Assembly: GCA_016185105.1 (NCBI GenBank)
Contig: JACPOE010000005.1
Span: forward strand, 1 to 34,476
From: Bdellovibrio sp.
Lineage (GTDB): Bacteria > Bdellovibrionota > UBA1018
DNA: 34,476 nucleotides
Direction: 5' to 3'
How positions within the stretch are numbered: the stretch's first letter is position 1; each line of letters begins with the position of its first letter. The translations under genes and the position numbers were made by a program. The notes beneath the pieces are model-generated. The model saw only the letters and a program-made list of their open reading frames with translations, had not been told where the DNA came from and did not search any database. Of the stretch, positions 24,465 to 33,293 are shown in pieces.

Positions 24465-27164
24465 ATGCAAGAAATCACCTCACCCCCTCCATCTCTGCAA
24501 CCCCAGGCTGGCTTAAGCGATCAAACCCCTTTAATGAAACAGTATTGGGAACTTAAAGCTCAGGCCCCCGACGCATTGCTCTTATTTCGAATGGGAGATT
24601 TCTACGAACTTTTTGGCCAGGATGCCGTTGAAGCCTCTCAACTTTTAGAGATCACCTTAACTTCGCGCGATCGAAACAAACCCAACCCGATGCCAATGGC
24701 GGGAGTTCCCCATCACAGCATTCAAAATTACATTCAAAAACTTTTAAAATCAGGGAAAAAAGTCGCTATTGGCGAGCAGATGGAAGACCCAGAGCAGGTC
24801 AAAGGCACGAAAATCGTCCGCAGGGAAATCACCCGAATTCTAACCCCCGGAGTTCACTTCGATGCCGAGGGCTCTGAAATCAACTACCTCGCGGTTTTGC
24901 TTAAAACCGCAAAAACTCCCGCTGGAAAATCAAATTCAACATCCTGGGTGCTAGCCTGTCTGGATGCCTCTACCGGTGAGGCCCTGGTCAGTGCTCCCTC
25001 TTCCTATTCTGAACTTTTGAATGAAGCCACTGGCCTTCCGATTAAGCACCTGCTGAAGCTTGAAGAAGGAAGTCTCGGAATCGAATTGCCTTCGAAACCC
25101 TTAGTAGAGACTCTACCTAAAAACTATATCGCATTAGAAAAAGCCAAAGAGGTCCTCAAACGGCACTATGAAATTGGTGATTTGACAGCTTTTTTACCTA
25201 CCGACGGCGCTTGTTTAGCTCTGGGACTTTTGGTGACTTACGTTTTACGAACCCAGCACCAAGAACGCCTTGCACACCTCAGGCTGCCTGATTCTTTAAA
25301 TAAGCCGACTCAAATGACCTTAGGCCCAAATACGGCACTCCATTTGGATCTAGCAGATCTATTTACCCTGATGAACCGAACCCAATCGACCTTAGGCGCG
25401 CGGCAACTGCGGCGTTGGCTTTATTCACCTCTCAGCCAAACGGAATCCATTCGGCTCAGACAAACCGCAGTACAAGAACTGGCCCAGCTGAGCGGTTCGG
25501 CTGGAATCCTAAAAACGGAGCTGGCCAAAGTTTACGACCTGGAAAGAATCATGGGTAGGGTGAATACTCGCCTGGCCAACCCTCGCGACACCTTGGCCAT
25601 GGGCCTTTCACTTCAGTTATTGAAAAAACTGGGGAGTTGTTTAGAGACAGTTCAAATGCCCCTTCTGGTCCGAATGAAAGAGCGGCTCTTCGGCCTTTCC
25701 GAAGTTCTCTCGCCTTTGGCTAATCAGATTTCCTCGTTTCAAAGAGAGGAAGCTCCAATCACATCGCGAGACGGTGGAATTTTTAAATCTGGATTTAACC
25801 CTGACCTGGACCGCTTGATCTCTCTAACCGAAAACGGACAAGCATGGCTGGGAGAGCTTGAGACACGAGAAAGGGAAAAGACAGGAATTCCATCTCTGAA
25901 AGTCAGGTACAATCGAGTTTTTGGATATTATATCGAGGTCACCCAAGCTCACCTGAAAAATGTTCCGGCTCATTATCAGAGAAAACAAACGATGGTTGGG
26001 GCAGAACGCTTTTTCACGGAAGAGCTGAAACGATTTGAAGAAGAAATTCTAACTGCATCAGCAAAACAAAAGCAATTGGAACAACAGCTCTTTCAAGGAA
26101 TCCTGGACGAAGCGTTGCGCCTCACAGCACCGATCATGGAAGCCGCAGGCCTTCTCGGAGAATTGGACGCCCTCCTTTCCCTGGGTCATTGGAGCCGACA
26201 AAACGGCTGGTGCTTTCCCGAAATTGACTCTTCTCAGCTTTTGCAAATTGACCTTGGCCGACACCCAATGGTGGATGCGGCATCCCACGGTGATTTTGTT
26301 CCTAACTCAGTTCTGCTTTCTCCCGAATCCAGACTTACTCTTATGATTACCGGCCCAAACATGGGTGGGAAGTCCACCGTGATGCGGCAAACCGCTTTGA
26401 TATTGATTTTAGGACAAATGGGATCGCCCGTTCCAGCGTCGAGCGCCAAGTGGGGAGTGGTCTCTTCTGTCTTCACTCGTATCGGAGCCCAAGATGCTAT
26501 TGCTCGTGGACAAAGTACTTTTATGGTCGAAATGAGCGAGCTTGCCCATATTCTTCATCACGCGGACCAGCGGTCTTTTTTGGTCTTGGATGAAATCGGT
26601 CGCGGGACAAGTACGTACGATGGAATGAGCGTGGCGTGGGCTACCTTAGAATGGATCGTGACAAAAATCGGATGCAGAACTCTTTTTGCCACTCACTACC
26701 ATGAGATGACCGAACTGGCCTCCACTCTACCGCGAGTAGCCAATGCTCACATGGCTGTAGAGGGAACCAAAACGTCTCACCCAAGCAGCTTAAGATTTCT
26801 TTACGAACTAAAGGACGGCCCCACTGCGGACAGCTTTGGAATTCATGTGGCTCAGCTGGCAGGGCTGCCCAAACCGGTGATTCAGCGCGCTTGGAAACTT
26901 CTTCATGATCTTGAAACGGGTGCTTCCACCGTTCCAGGTAGAAACTCTCATCAGCTGTCCCTTTTTGGGAACGCCCCGCAAGCCGAAGATGAGTTTTTAG
27001 AAAATGAATTGGAAGAACCGGGGAATTACATGCCGGGGCTCACCGTTCAATCCCAAGAACCTCACCCTGTGCTTGTTGAATTGGGCAACGTAGTTCTAGA
27101 TCAGCTCACTCCGCTTCAAGCATTGAATCTGGTAGCAAAGCTAAAAGAACTGAGCGGAACCTAG
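24465..27164 (+). CDS. mutS: DNA mismatch repair protein MutS
   Basis: MutS recognises mispairs and small loops and starts mismatch repair. The 899-residue protein has the mismatch-binding motif GDFYEL (Phe46, Glu48). The connector, lever and clamp regions follow, then the ABC-type ATPase with Walker A GPNMGGKST at residues 630-638, Walker B with DEIGRGTSTYDG from residue 709, and ATHYHEMTEL. The C-terminal tail has an Asp/Glu-rich linker and a final tetramerisation-like segment (LDQLTPLQALNLVAKLKEL). The N terminus is about 20 residues longer than many homologues, so ATG 24534 is an alternative start. A TTGACA lies at 24420 without a good -10. It converges with mutY, another mispair repair gene, with 8 bases between their stops. 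Confidence 0.97.
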   Translation: MQEITSPPPSLQPQAGLSDQTPLMKQYWELKAQAPDALLLFRMGDFYELFGQDAVEASQLLEITLTSRDRNKPNPMPMAGVPHHSIQNYIQKLLKSGKKVAIGEQMEDPEQVKGTKIVRREITRILTPGVHFDAEGSEINYLAVLLKTAKTPAGKSNSTSWVLACLDASTGEALVSAPSSYSELLNEATGLPIKHLLKLEEGSLGIELPSKPLVETLPKNYIALEKAKEVLKRHYEIGDLTAFLPTDGACLALGLLVTYVLRTQHQERLAHLRLPDSLNKPTQMTLGPNTALHLDLADLFTLMNRTQSTLGARQLRRWLYSPLSQTESIRLRQTAVQELAQLSGSAGILKTELAKVYDLERIMGRVNTRLANPRDTLAMGLSLQLLKKLGSCLETVQMPLLVRMKERLFGLSEVLSPLANQISSFQREEAPITSRDGGIFKSGFNPDLDRLISLTENGQAWLGELETREREKTGIPSLKVRYNRVFGYYIEVTQAHLKNVPAHYQRKQTMVGAERFFTEELKRFEEEILTASAKQKQLEQQLFQGILDEALRLTAPIMEAAGLLGELDALLSLGHWSRQNGWCFPEIDSSQLLQIDLGRHPMVDAASHGDFVPNSVLLSPESRLTLMITGPNMGGKSTVMRQTALILILGQMGSPVPASSAKWGVVSSVFTRIGAQDAIARGQSTFMVEMSELAHILHHADQRSFLVLDEIGRGTSTYDGMSVAWATLEWIVTKIGCRTLFATHYHEMTELASTLPRVANAHMAVEGTKTSHPSSLRFLYELKDGPTADSFGIHVAQLAGLPKPVIQRAWKLLHDLETGASTVPGRNSHQLSLFGNAPQAEDEFLENELEEPGNYMPGLTVQSQEPHPVLVELGNVVLDQLTPLQALNLVAKLKELSGT

Positions 27165-27172
27165 GCAAAACG

Positions 27173-28246
27173 TTACTGCAACAAGCCTCTAGCCGCCTCA
27201 AGGGTTTTTCGCGCCGCCGACCCTAAGGGCACCTCTGGACAATCGAGAGAAACCCAACGGTATTCTTTCAGATCTGAATCGTCACTAGCTGTGAGCAAAG
27301 AATGATGAGTCCCCTTAATTTTGGAAACCTCGGTGACCCGGTGGATTTTATGGCGTGTGACCACATGTTTAGTCTCAATTTTTCCAAGAACTTTTCGCGT
27401 AGAATTTTTCACAAGAGACTTTGGAATCTCTTCTAACAAGTCCCAAAGACCGGATCTCCACTCCCCTTTTTTTCGAAATCTCAATAAGACTTCTGAAACT
27501 TGGACGGTCGATCCGCCTCGCAAAATACAAAATAGACTTTCTTCAATTCGGACCCACTCTTTCGGTTTTTTCTTAGGAGGAAAACTCTCCTGTTTTCCAT
27601 CCCGATGAGCCTGGCACCCCAAGGAAACTGGACAAGTTTCGCACTTCGGATTTTTTGGCGTACATACGGTTGCCCCCAGCTCCATCAACGCTTGGTTGGT
27701 GACACTCGGCTTAATCGCAAGTGAATGCCCCTGCTCAACTGCTTTGCGCGCATAGGACCAAAGGACATCTTTGTATTTCTGATCGCCCTTTTCCCGCGAG
27801 ATACAATGAAAACGAGACAAAACCCTTTCAACGTTCCCATCGAGAATCGGTTCTACCTGGTTTTCAGCAATCGATAGAATCGCGCCAGCAGTGTATTCTC
27901 CCACTCCAGGAATCTCGAGCCACTCTTCACGGCTACTCGGAAAAATCTGCCGTTGGGCAATTATTTTAGCTGCTCGATGCAAATTTCTAGCGCGAGAATA
28001 ATATCCCAATCCTGCCCAGTGCAATAAAACCTCTTCGAAAGACGCATTTGCCAAAGACTCAACATCGGGAAATCTGCTAATAAACCTCTCAAAATAAGGG
28101 ATTACGGTAATCACCTGGGTTTGTTGCAACATAATTTCCGAAATCCAAACCCGATACACGGAAGGATTTTCCCTCCAAGGTAAGATTCTTTTTTGACGTT
28201 CAAACCAATTTGCTAAGGACTTTAAATCCCGCGAAGCCTTGCTCAT
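27173..28246 (-). CDS. mutY: Adenine DNA glycosylase MutY
   Basis: MutY removes adenine mispaired with 8-oxoguanine or guanine. The 357 residues show the catalytic Glu37 in SEIMLQQTQV, the helix-hairpin-helix IPGVGEYTAGAI and the catalytic Asp136 in ILDGNVERVLSRF. The 4Fe-4S cluster loop is C-x6-C-x2-C-x5-C (CTPKNPKCETCPVSLGC). A C-terminal NUDIX-like 8-oxoG recognition domain (WRSGLWDLLEE, THHSLL, YRWVSL) follows. ATG 28246 is the family start; the in-frame ATG at 28282 would add 12 atypical residues. The Shine-Dalgarno is weak (GGGATGAG). It is divergent from the amidase gene and convergent with mutS. Confidence 0.96.
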   Translation of the reverse strand: MSKASRDLKSLANWFERQKRILPWRENPSVYRVWISEIMLQQTQVITVIPYFERFISRFPDVESLANASFEEVLLHWAGLGYYSRARNLHRAAKIIAQRQIFPSSREEWLEIPGVGEYTAGAILSIAENQVEPILDGNVERVLSRFHCISREKGDQKYKDVLWSYARKAVEQGHSLAIKPSVTNQALMELGATVCTPKNPKCETCPVSLGCQAHRDGKQESFPPKKKPKEWVRIEESLFCILRGGSTVQVSEVLLRFRKKGEWRSGLWDLLEEIPKSLVKNSTRKVLGKIETKHVVTRHKIHRVTEVSKIKGTHHSLLTASDDSDLKEYRWVSLDCPEVPLGSAARKTLEAARGLLQ

Positions 28247-28267
28247 ACAGCACTCATCCCATAAAAT
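28239..28267 (+). promoter_or_regulatory. Candidate promoter for the amidase gene
   Basis: TTGCTC (28239-28244), a 17-base spacer and TAAAAT (28262-28267). The -10 matches five of six and the -35 three of six. The start would fall at about 28273-28275, on or next to GTG 28273. Confidence 0.45.
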
Positions 28268-28272
28268 AAGAA

Positions 28273-29175
28273 GTGGGGGCAAGTTTCTTGAAAACCCGTT
28301 TCGACTTTACCCATTATTCGATCCTAGCCTTGATGACTCTCACTCTCGTGAGTCTACTTCTTCTACTGCCAAGAACAGCAAACGGACATCCCCGGTTTTT
28401 TAGAGTCATGCTAGACCCTGGTCACGGAGGATCCGATGAAGGCACGGTTTTTCATCGCGGTGGAATTCGAATCGCTGAAAAAACAGTAACCCTTCAGCTT
28501 GTGATGGAAATCAGCAAACAACTCAGGACCAGAGGGTACTTTGTCTACCTCACCCGTCGTGGGGATCATGAAGTGTCCCTTCCGGCCAGAACGGCAATGG
28601 CAAATCGTTGGGGCGCTGATGCATTTATCTCGGTGCATACGAACTCGACTCGCAACCCTGCTTCACGCGATGCCGAGGGTGTCGAGACTTTCATTCTCAA
28701 TAACGCTACGGACGCGAGTTCGAAACGCCTTGCTCGTTTAGAAAACTCAGTCTTGTCTCAAGAACCCGTAGATTCATCGGAACAAAAGGACGTCGCTCTT
28801 ATTTTGAAAGACCTCCGGCTCGACGCGAATGTCTCGGCCAGCAAAAGCCTCGCCTGCTCTGTTCAGAATCACGTTGTCGCGGCCACATCAGCAGGAATCC
28901 CTCCATCCTTCAAGCGAGATCGAGGAGTTAAACAGGCCTTGTTTCATGTTCTTCTCGGTGCAGACATGCCCAGCATCCTGATTGAAGCTGGTTTCCTCAC
29001 CAATGCCCGAGACCGATCCATGCTTCTCAATCCCAAAGGACGAAAGGTGATTGCCCGTGCAGTAGCTGACGCCCTGGACCGGTACCGCCTGGACCGCGAT
29101 GCAGGTGAAAAAAACCATCTGCAGCATGCGGAATTTCGAAGTCCGACCCTCTCCAGCCGTTGTAAAGTCAATTAG
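28273..29175 (+). CDS. N-acetylmuramoyl-L-alanine amidase (Amidase_3, AmiA/B/C type)
   Basis: This zinc amidase cleaves the amide bond between MurNAc and the stem peptide, in the periplasm, for septum splitting and wall turnover. It has up to 300 residues. An N-terminal signal (YSILALMTLTLVSLLLLL) leads to the Amidase_3 domain. The motifs are MLDPGHGGSDEG (Zn His), a Glu in RIAEKTVTLQLV, SVHTNS (Zn His) and ILIEAGFLTN with the catalytic Glu. No AMIN or LysM domain is present. The start is uncertain: GTG 28273 would make the mRNA leaderless, while TTG 28288 has a GGGGG stretch upstream and yields a tidy signal peptide. It is divergent from mutY and convergent with the next gene. Confidence 0.92.
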   Translation: MGASFLKTRFDFTHYSILALMTLTLVSLLLLLPRTANGHPRFFRVMLDPGHGGSDEGTVFHRGGIRIAEKTVTLQLVMEISKQLRTRGYFVYLTRRGDHEVSLPARTAMANRWGADAFISVHTNSTRNPASRDAEGVETFILNNATDASSKRLARLENSVLSQEPVDSSEQKDVALILKDLRLDANVSASKSLACSVQNHVVAATSAGIPPSFKRDRGVKQALFHVLLGADMPSILIEAGFLTNARDRSMLLNPKGRKVIARAVADALDRYRLDRDAGEKNHLQHAEFRSPTLSSRCKVN

Positions 29176-29182
29176 AAAACTC

Positions 29183-30502
29183 TTACTTTCCTTGCACAAT
29201 CGGGAGATCGCAAGCGGAAGAGCTGGTCGCTACCAATTCCTTTTGAAGTTGGTAAGGTAGAATATTTTGAAAAGGAATGGAATACATTGGGGATCCTGAC
29301 GAGCCTTGTACTGGAAACTCCATCAGTGCGGCAAACTCGGGAGTTTGTCTCAGCCAAACAGCCATTCGATCTAAAATTCCTTGAGGATCGGGCTCGGGGT
29401 TTCCTTGGTGGGATAACTCGTGAGTCTGAGTGTTTCGGCCATAAAACTCATCAATAAAGCGTTGTCTAATTTTCTGTTTAAAACTTGAGTCGCCTCGCAG
29501 TTTTTTCTCCCAATCAAGTTTAGTCCTTAAGGCTGCCACTAGAAAACTACTGCCCGCAAAAGACGAACAGATTTGCTCTCCGGATTCAGGGATTCGGGCG
29601 TCCAAAATAGGATTCCCACTGCCCCCTTTTTGAATAGGTTGTCCCTTCCGCAGGAAGTCCTGATATTCGCGAAGCTCCGCTAAGATAACAGCACGGGTGA
29701 TGTCTTCAAACCTCTCCTCTTTCCCCTTCTTTCTCAAAATCGCCTTCACTACCTTTTTCTTGTCAAAGGTCACCGTAGGCTTGACCTGCTGAATCAGCGC
29801 CGCATTTCGAATCAAATTTTGAATGACCTCTTGATGGGCAGGACGAAGCCCCTTCATCTGAGTTACCACGATAGGGTCGATACGAAGCCCCGTCAGCAAA
29901 ACGTGCTGAACTTTCGGTTCCCCCATTTCAGAAACTTCCGTAACAATCATACTGTGCTGATAAATGTTTTTTTCCGGGCCCTCATAGGCTAGCGCCTTCA
30001 CGCCTTTCAGCTTTTTCGGAAACTGATTGGTCACCAGCAAATCTCCGGGTTCGGGCGTGGGATGAGTTCCAAAAAACACGGAATTCACTTCCATCAAGGA
30101 CGTTAGAGAAGGAATCCCATCCTTCCCCGCCGATTGATGAACGGAAGCTGGGTTACAAGGAATTCCTGAGTCCCTCATTTCAGCAGCTTGAAGGGCTCGC
30201 CCAGCCAGGTTCACTGGACCCATGCCTTCCGATTTACCCAGAGAAGCATCCAAGAGAGAACCCTTGCCCCGACAAGCTAGAATCGGGTTGCCAGTGCCCG
30301 ACTCTGGATTCAATAGACGGTGTTTCAGGCACGTTAACTGGTCTTCAATCGAAACCCTTTCGGCCTCCGATGCTCCGTAAAAATCAAACTTCAGCTCAGC
30401 ACATTTCTTTCTGATCTCTGTTTCCGTAGTTGCGAATGTCCAAGCTGGAAATGTAAGAGCCAGAAAACCTACAACGCACCCAGCTAGCCGCATGATTTGC
30501 AT
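29183..30502 (-). CDS. Exported protein, possible permuted NlpC/P60 (papain-fold) hydrolase
   Basis: This 439-residue protein has a signal peptide (LAGCVVGFLALTFPAWTFA). The pattern PEPGDLLVTNQFP, then IYQHSMIVTEV, then much later GEQICSSFAGSSFLVAAL recalls circularly permuted NlpC/P60 enzymes of the YiiX type. In those, GD-x-hydrophobic and a catalytic His precede the catalytic Cys. The candidate His is in YQHSM and the candidate Cys in ICSSF, which is inference only. Several further Cys may form disulfides. The -10 box TATAAT (30514-30509) is six bases before ATG 30502, which suggests a leaderless mRNA; ATG 30493 is an alternative. It converges with the amidase, 7 bases apart. Confidence 0.7.
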   Translation of the reverse strand: MQIMRLAGCVVGFLALTFPAWTFATTETEIRKKCAELKFDFYGASEAERVSIEDQLTCLKHRLLNPESGTGNPILACRGKGSLLDASLGKSEGMGPVNLAGRALQAAEMRDSGIPCNPASVHQSAGKDGIPSLTSLMEVNSVFFGTHPTPEPGDLLVTNQFPKKLKGVKALAYEGPEKNIYQHSMIVTEVSEMGEPKVQHVLLTGLRIDPIVVTQMKGLRPAHQEVIQNLIRNAALIQQVKPTVTFDKKKVVKAILRKKGKEERFEDITRAVILAELREYQDFLRKGQPIQKGGSGNPILDARIPESGEQICSSFAGSSFLVAALRTKLDWEKKLRGDSSFKQKIRQRFIDEFYGRNTQTHELSHQGNPEPDPQGILDRMAVWLRQTPEFAALMEFPVQGSSGSPMYSIPFQNILPYQLQKELVATSSSACDLPIVQGK

Positions 30503-30508
30503 TGGAAA

Positions 30509-30514
30509 ATTATA
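30509..30514 (-). promoter_or_regulatory. Perfect -10 box next to ATG 30502
   Basis: On the minus strand TATAAT is followed by six bases and then ATG. CTGGAA 17 bases upstream is a weak -35. The divergent gap to the next plus-strand gene is only 56 bases, and GATAAT at 30550-30555 may be the -10 for that gene. Confidence 0.5.
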
Positions 30515-30558
30515 TCGACATCGCTCTAAAGTTCCAGGTCTTTCAAGGCGATAATTAA

Positions 30559-31344
30559 GTGATGATCCTCCTATTACTCGCGTTGGTTTGGCCTGGACTT
30601 TCTGTAAATGCTGCTCCGCAGGAACTGAGCTGCTCTTTCGCCCGAGAATACATTACGACACTTGAATACTTCCGAGGACATGCAGACTTTAAAGTCCCTG
30701 AAAAGAACGCAAGGGAATTGGCCCTCCAGGTCTCCAAGGGATGCACCGGGGCGGCTCAGCGCTTTATCAAGGTCACCTCGCGATTGACAGCGACCGGAGT
30801 TCCAGCCGATGCAAGTATTCAGGTAGGAGTCCGGTTTGCAACCCGATCCGACTGGGAAGCCGAGACCTTTCTGACAGTGTTTTTGAAAGCCTATGCGCAA
30901 GACTATTTAGATCTGACATTGAATGACTCATTGAAACTGGCCACAGCGCTTACCTTAGAATTTCAGGGTGACATTGAAAACGTTCGTAAGGACTTTGAAA
31001 AGACAGTCCGCTTTTGTGTTCAGGAAAGTGAGATGGCCCTTTCCCGACCAACCTGTGCGGCTCTTGCTACACGAATCGCTAAAGGGGGCGAGGCTTTTTC
31101 AGGCGGAGTCGCTGATGCTTTTATAGAAATGACCCGTTTCCTCGAATCCGAAAAAGGCCCTCACCTCAACAGAAGCGAAGCCGTAGCTTTGGCTGAAAAG
31201 CTGCTCCAGGGTGGCAAAGAGTCCTCAAAAAATCTGGTTCTGGCCTACAGATACGCAGTTTCAACCCAAGGATTGGGACTTCCAATCCAGGATGCCCTCC
31301 GCTTTTCTCAGGACCTCGTCCTCCAAAAGCAGCCTCAAAAGTAA
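30559..31344 (+). CDS. Exported protein of unknown function
   Basis: This is an unrecognised 261-residue protein. It begins with a signal peptide (MILLLLALVWPGLSVNA, cleavage likely before APQEL). The mature part is largely helical. Cysteines at SCSFAREY, SKGCTG, RFCVQES and PTCAALA could form two disulfides. Repeated short helical blocks (ELALQVSKG, LKLATALTLEF, AALATRIAKGG, AVALAEKLLQGG) are suggestive of tandem helical hairpins, each with an A-L-A core and a following Gly. GTG 30559 and ATG 30562 are adjacent. AAGG is 11-14 bases upstream and a GATAAT box six bases before ATG. It converges with the membrane-protein gene, 6 bases between the ends. Confidence 0.75.
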   Translation: MMILLLLALVWPGLSVNAAPQELSCSFAREYITTLEYFRGHADFKVPEKNARELALQVSKGCTGAAQRFIKVTSRLTATGVPADASIQVGVRFATRSDWEAETFLTVFLKAYAQDYLDLTLNDSLKLATALTLEFQGDIENVRKDFEKTVRFCVQESEMALSRPTCAALATRIAKGGEAFSGGVADAFIEMTRFLESEKGPHLNRSEAVALAEKLLQGGKESSKNLVLAYRYAVSTQGLGLPIQDALRFSQDLVLQKQPQK

Positions 31345-31350
31345 TTCTAC

Positions 31351-32061
31351 CTAAAACCGAAGCGATACCTCCACGCCGGGAGCTAACCTTTGCGCAATTC
31401 GATCCCACAGCAAAGTGGGACGAGCGACGGGACCATAGATTCTCTTTTTATATTCCATTTGATCGGAGTGAACGGTTCGCCAGTGAAAGGGAAAGATCAG
31501 CGGTGCTAAAGACAAAACTGCTGCCCCTACTTGAAATCCCTGAGTCACCGAAAATCCCCCAGGGGAACCTTTTGCAAGCATCACCGCACTTGCTCCAAGC
31601 TGAGTGGCGATAGAAAGCCACCGCATTCTTTCACCCGCCACATAAGCGTTGTGGAGCTCCTCCTCTGCTGCTCTTTCCATTGCGAGCTGCTCGCGCATTG
31701 TGCTCTTGGGCATTTGTCCAACTCTCTCTGTTCCAGTGGTGTAGGGCCGGTAAGTCGATGACAATACCCCGGTTAAGATCAACCAACCTGCTCCGATTCC
31801 AATACCCAAGATCGATTGGCCGGGAAGAGCTGCATCGTAGGTAGCAATTCCAGCAGCCACTGTGGCTACCCCAGAGATCTGAATCGGTAGATAGGTCGTC
31901 CACCGGTGAGCTGGCTCATCCTCAGCCTCCTGGCGCAGTCTCTCACTTGCTCTGGGAACTACGGTCAATTCAGGATAATCGAACTTTTCCAATGGTCCCG
32001 CAAACGCTGTCAGACCAACCAAAATCCCCACGATCCCAACTGCTGGAAAAAAATTTTTCAT
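31351..32061 (-). CDS. Membrane/exported protein of unknown function
   Basis: The 236 residues start with a signal peptide (FFPAVGIVGILVGLTAFAG). They contain hydrophobic segments at about 60-105 (ISGVATVAAGIATYDAAL, ILGIGIGAGWLILTGVLSS) and 150-190 (QLGASAVMLAKG, FQVGAAVLSLAPLIFPF), separated by a charged helix (REQLAMERAAEEELHNAYVAGERM). It ends in an aromatic residue (VEVSLRF), as many outer-membrane proteins do, but the hydrophobic helices argue for an inner-membrane or mixed topology. No family is recognised. AGGGGAT precedes ATG 32061 at good spacing. It is divergent from the FecR-domain gene. Confidence 0.75.
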   Translation of the reverse strand: MKNFFPAVGIVGILVGLTAFAGPLEKFDYPELTVVPRASERLRQEAEDEPAHRWTTYLPIQISGVATVAAGIATYDAALPGQSILGIGIGAGWLILTGVLSSTYRPYTTGTERVGQMPKSTMREQLAMERAAEEELHNAYVAGERMRWLSIATQLGASAVMLAKGSPGGFSVTQGFQVGAAVLSLAPLIFPFHWRTVHSDQMEYKKRIYGPVARPTLLWDRIAQRLAPGVEVSLRF

Positions 32062-32148
32062 CAGATCCCCTTTTCATGCTTGCGAACTGGATTGCAGTTG
32101 TATGATCTTAAACAGTCACAGTAGGGGTCGTCAATTACCCAAGAACAG

Positions 32149-32154
32149 TATAAT
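32149..32154 (+). promoter_or_regulatory. Perfect -10 box upstream of the FecR-domain gene
   Basis: TATAAT at 32149-32154 with a poor -35. The expected start near 32161 gives a short leader with GGGGG (32164-32168) six bases before ATG 32175. Confidence 0.5.
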
Positions 32155-32174
32155 TAGCAGAACGGGGGCAACTC

Positions 32175-33244
32175 ATGATCATGCTATCGACACGAGCTTC
32201 AATCTTTCTTTGTGCGCTACTTCTAGTTTATGCCCTTGGTAGAACTTTCGCGTCCGAACAGACCGCGACCTTTACTCAAGTGGACGGCGAAGTAACCCTT
32301 TTTAGCCATCCCAGCAAAACGCTACCTACGGCTGTTGAAAAAAAAACTCTAAAATTTCAGATGCCACTTCATCCTTAGGCTATTCCTCGGGGTCCCGTGC
32401 CCTTTTTGAGGGAGAATACTTCTGGGTCCACAGAGCCCAGCTCGGTGACCGAATTGAAAACGGCAATATTGTCCGAACCGCTCCCGGTGCGAAGGCACGA
32501 ATTGTTTATCCCAACGGCGACCAAATCAACCTTGGCCCTGGGTCGTCCTACAGGACCTCCTGGAAGGTCGGGAAATCGAACCCCGTTCAAGAACAAAGCC
32601 CAGAGTGGGCCCTAAGGTACGGAAAAATTCGTGGAATTGTGGAGAAGGGAGGGCCCAGAACTTCTCTGCGAATCAAAACCCGAACCGCTGTCATGGGCGT
32701 CCGGGGCACGGATTTTTACATCACCGAGCGGGGACAGGACGAGACCACAGAAGTGTCTATTCTCAGAGGGGCCGTACAGGTTCAACCTCAAGGTCCCAAA
32801 GCAAAGCCCATTACCCTTGAAACGGGTTATTCAGCAGCTATACCCGTCTCAAAAACCGAAATTAAGAAACAAGAAACAGCCCCTATCGTCGAGGTTCGTA
32901 AGACTACCCAAGAGCAGCTCCATTCCATTCAAAAAGCCTCATCCATTCCTCCTTCCACGGTCCCTCAGGCCCCCCCTTCTTCAGAAGTCCAGCAAGAGGT
33001 TCAAAGACTCGAAACCAAGGCTTCCCAAACGGTTCTGGCAGACATTCAAAAGACGGACCCCAAGCTCTATGCGAACGTAACAGCAAAACCGAAAATGACT
33101 CTAGAGGAGCTGAATCGGGCCTCAGTTCTGAAGGTAATGGAAACCGCTCCCAAGGCCCCAGCCCGGACCAAGCCAACACTGGATGAACTTGAAAAATCAA
33201 ATGACGACATTTACGAGAAGTACTTCAAACCTCAGGACGAATAG
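32175..33244 (+). pseudogene. Exported FecR-domain protein, reading frame broken at an A9 run
   Basis: The first frame from ATG 32175 has a signal peptide (SIFLCALLLVYALGRTFA) and the start of a FecR domain (ATFTQVDGEVTLF), then stops at 32378. From the A-run at 32338-32346 a second frame continues without interruption to 33244. It encodes SSGSRALFEGEYFWV, KARIVYPNGDQINLGPGSSY, YGKIRGIVEKGG, IKTRTAVMGVRGTDFYI and VSILRGAVQVQP: a complete FecR fold, then a Pro/Lys/Gln-rich tail. One extra A (or a -1 slip) joins them into about 356 residues. Stand-alone FecR proteins of this type are usually periplasmic sensors or scaffold proteins rather than sigma regulators. It may be intact through slippage, a pseudogene, or a sequencing error. 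Confidence 0.8.
32338..32346 (+). other. A9 homopolymer at the FecR frame junction
   Basis: Nine consecutive A bases follow GTTG. Read with nine, the frame ends at 32378; read as ten, it continues GAA AAA AAA AAC TCT into the FecR domain. A9 and longer runs are known sites for polymerase slippage, ribosomal -1 shifting and phase variation, and also for sequencing undercalls. Confidence 0.7.
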
Positions 33245-33293
33245 TCCCCTTCCAAAGGTGGTCAGGTTGTCCGGGACATGCTAGAAAGCCCCA

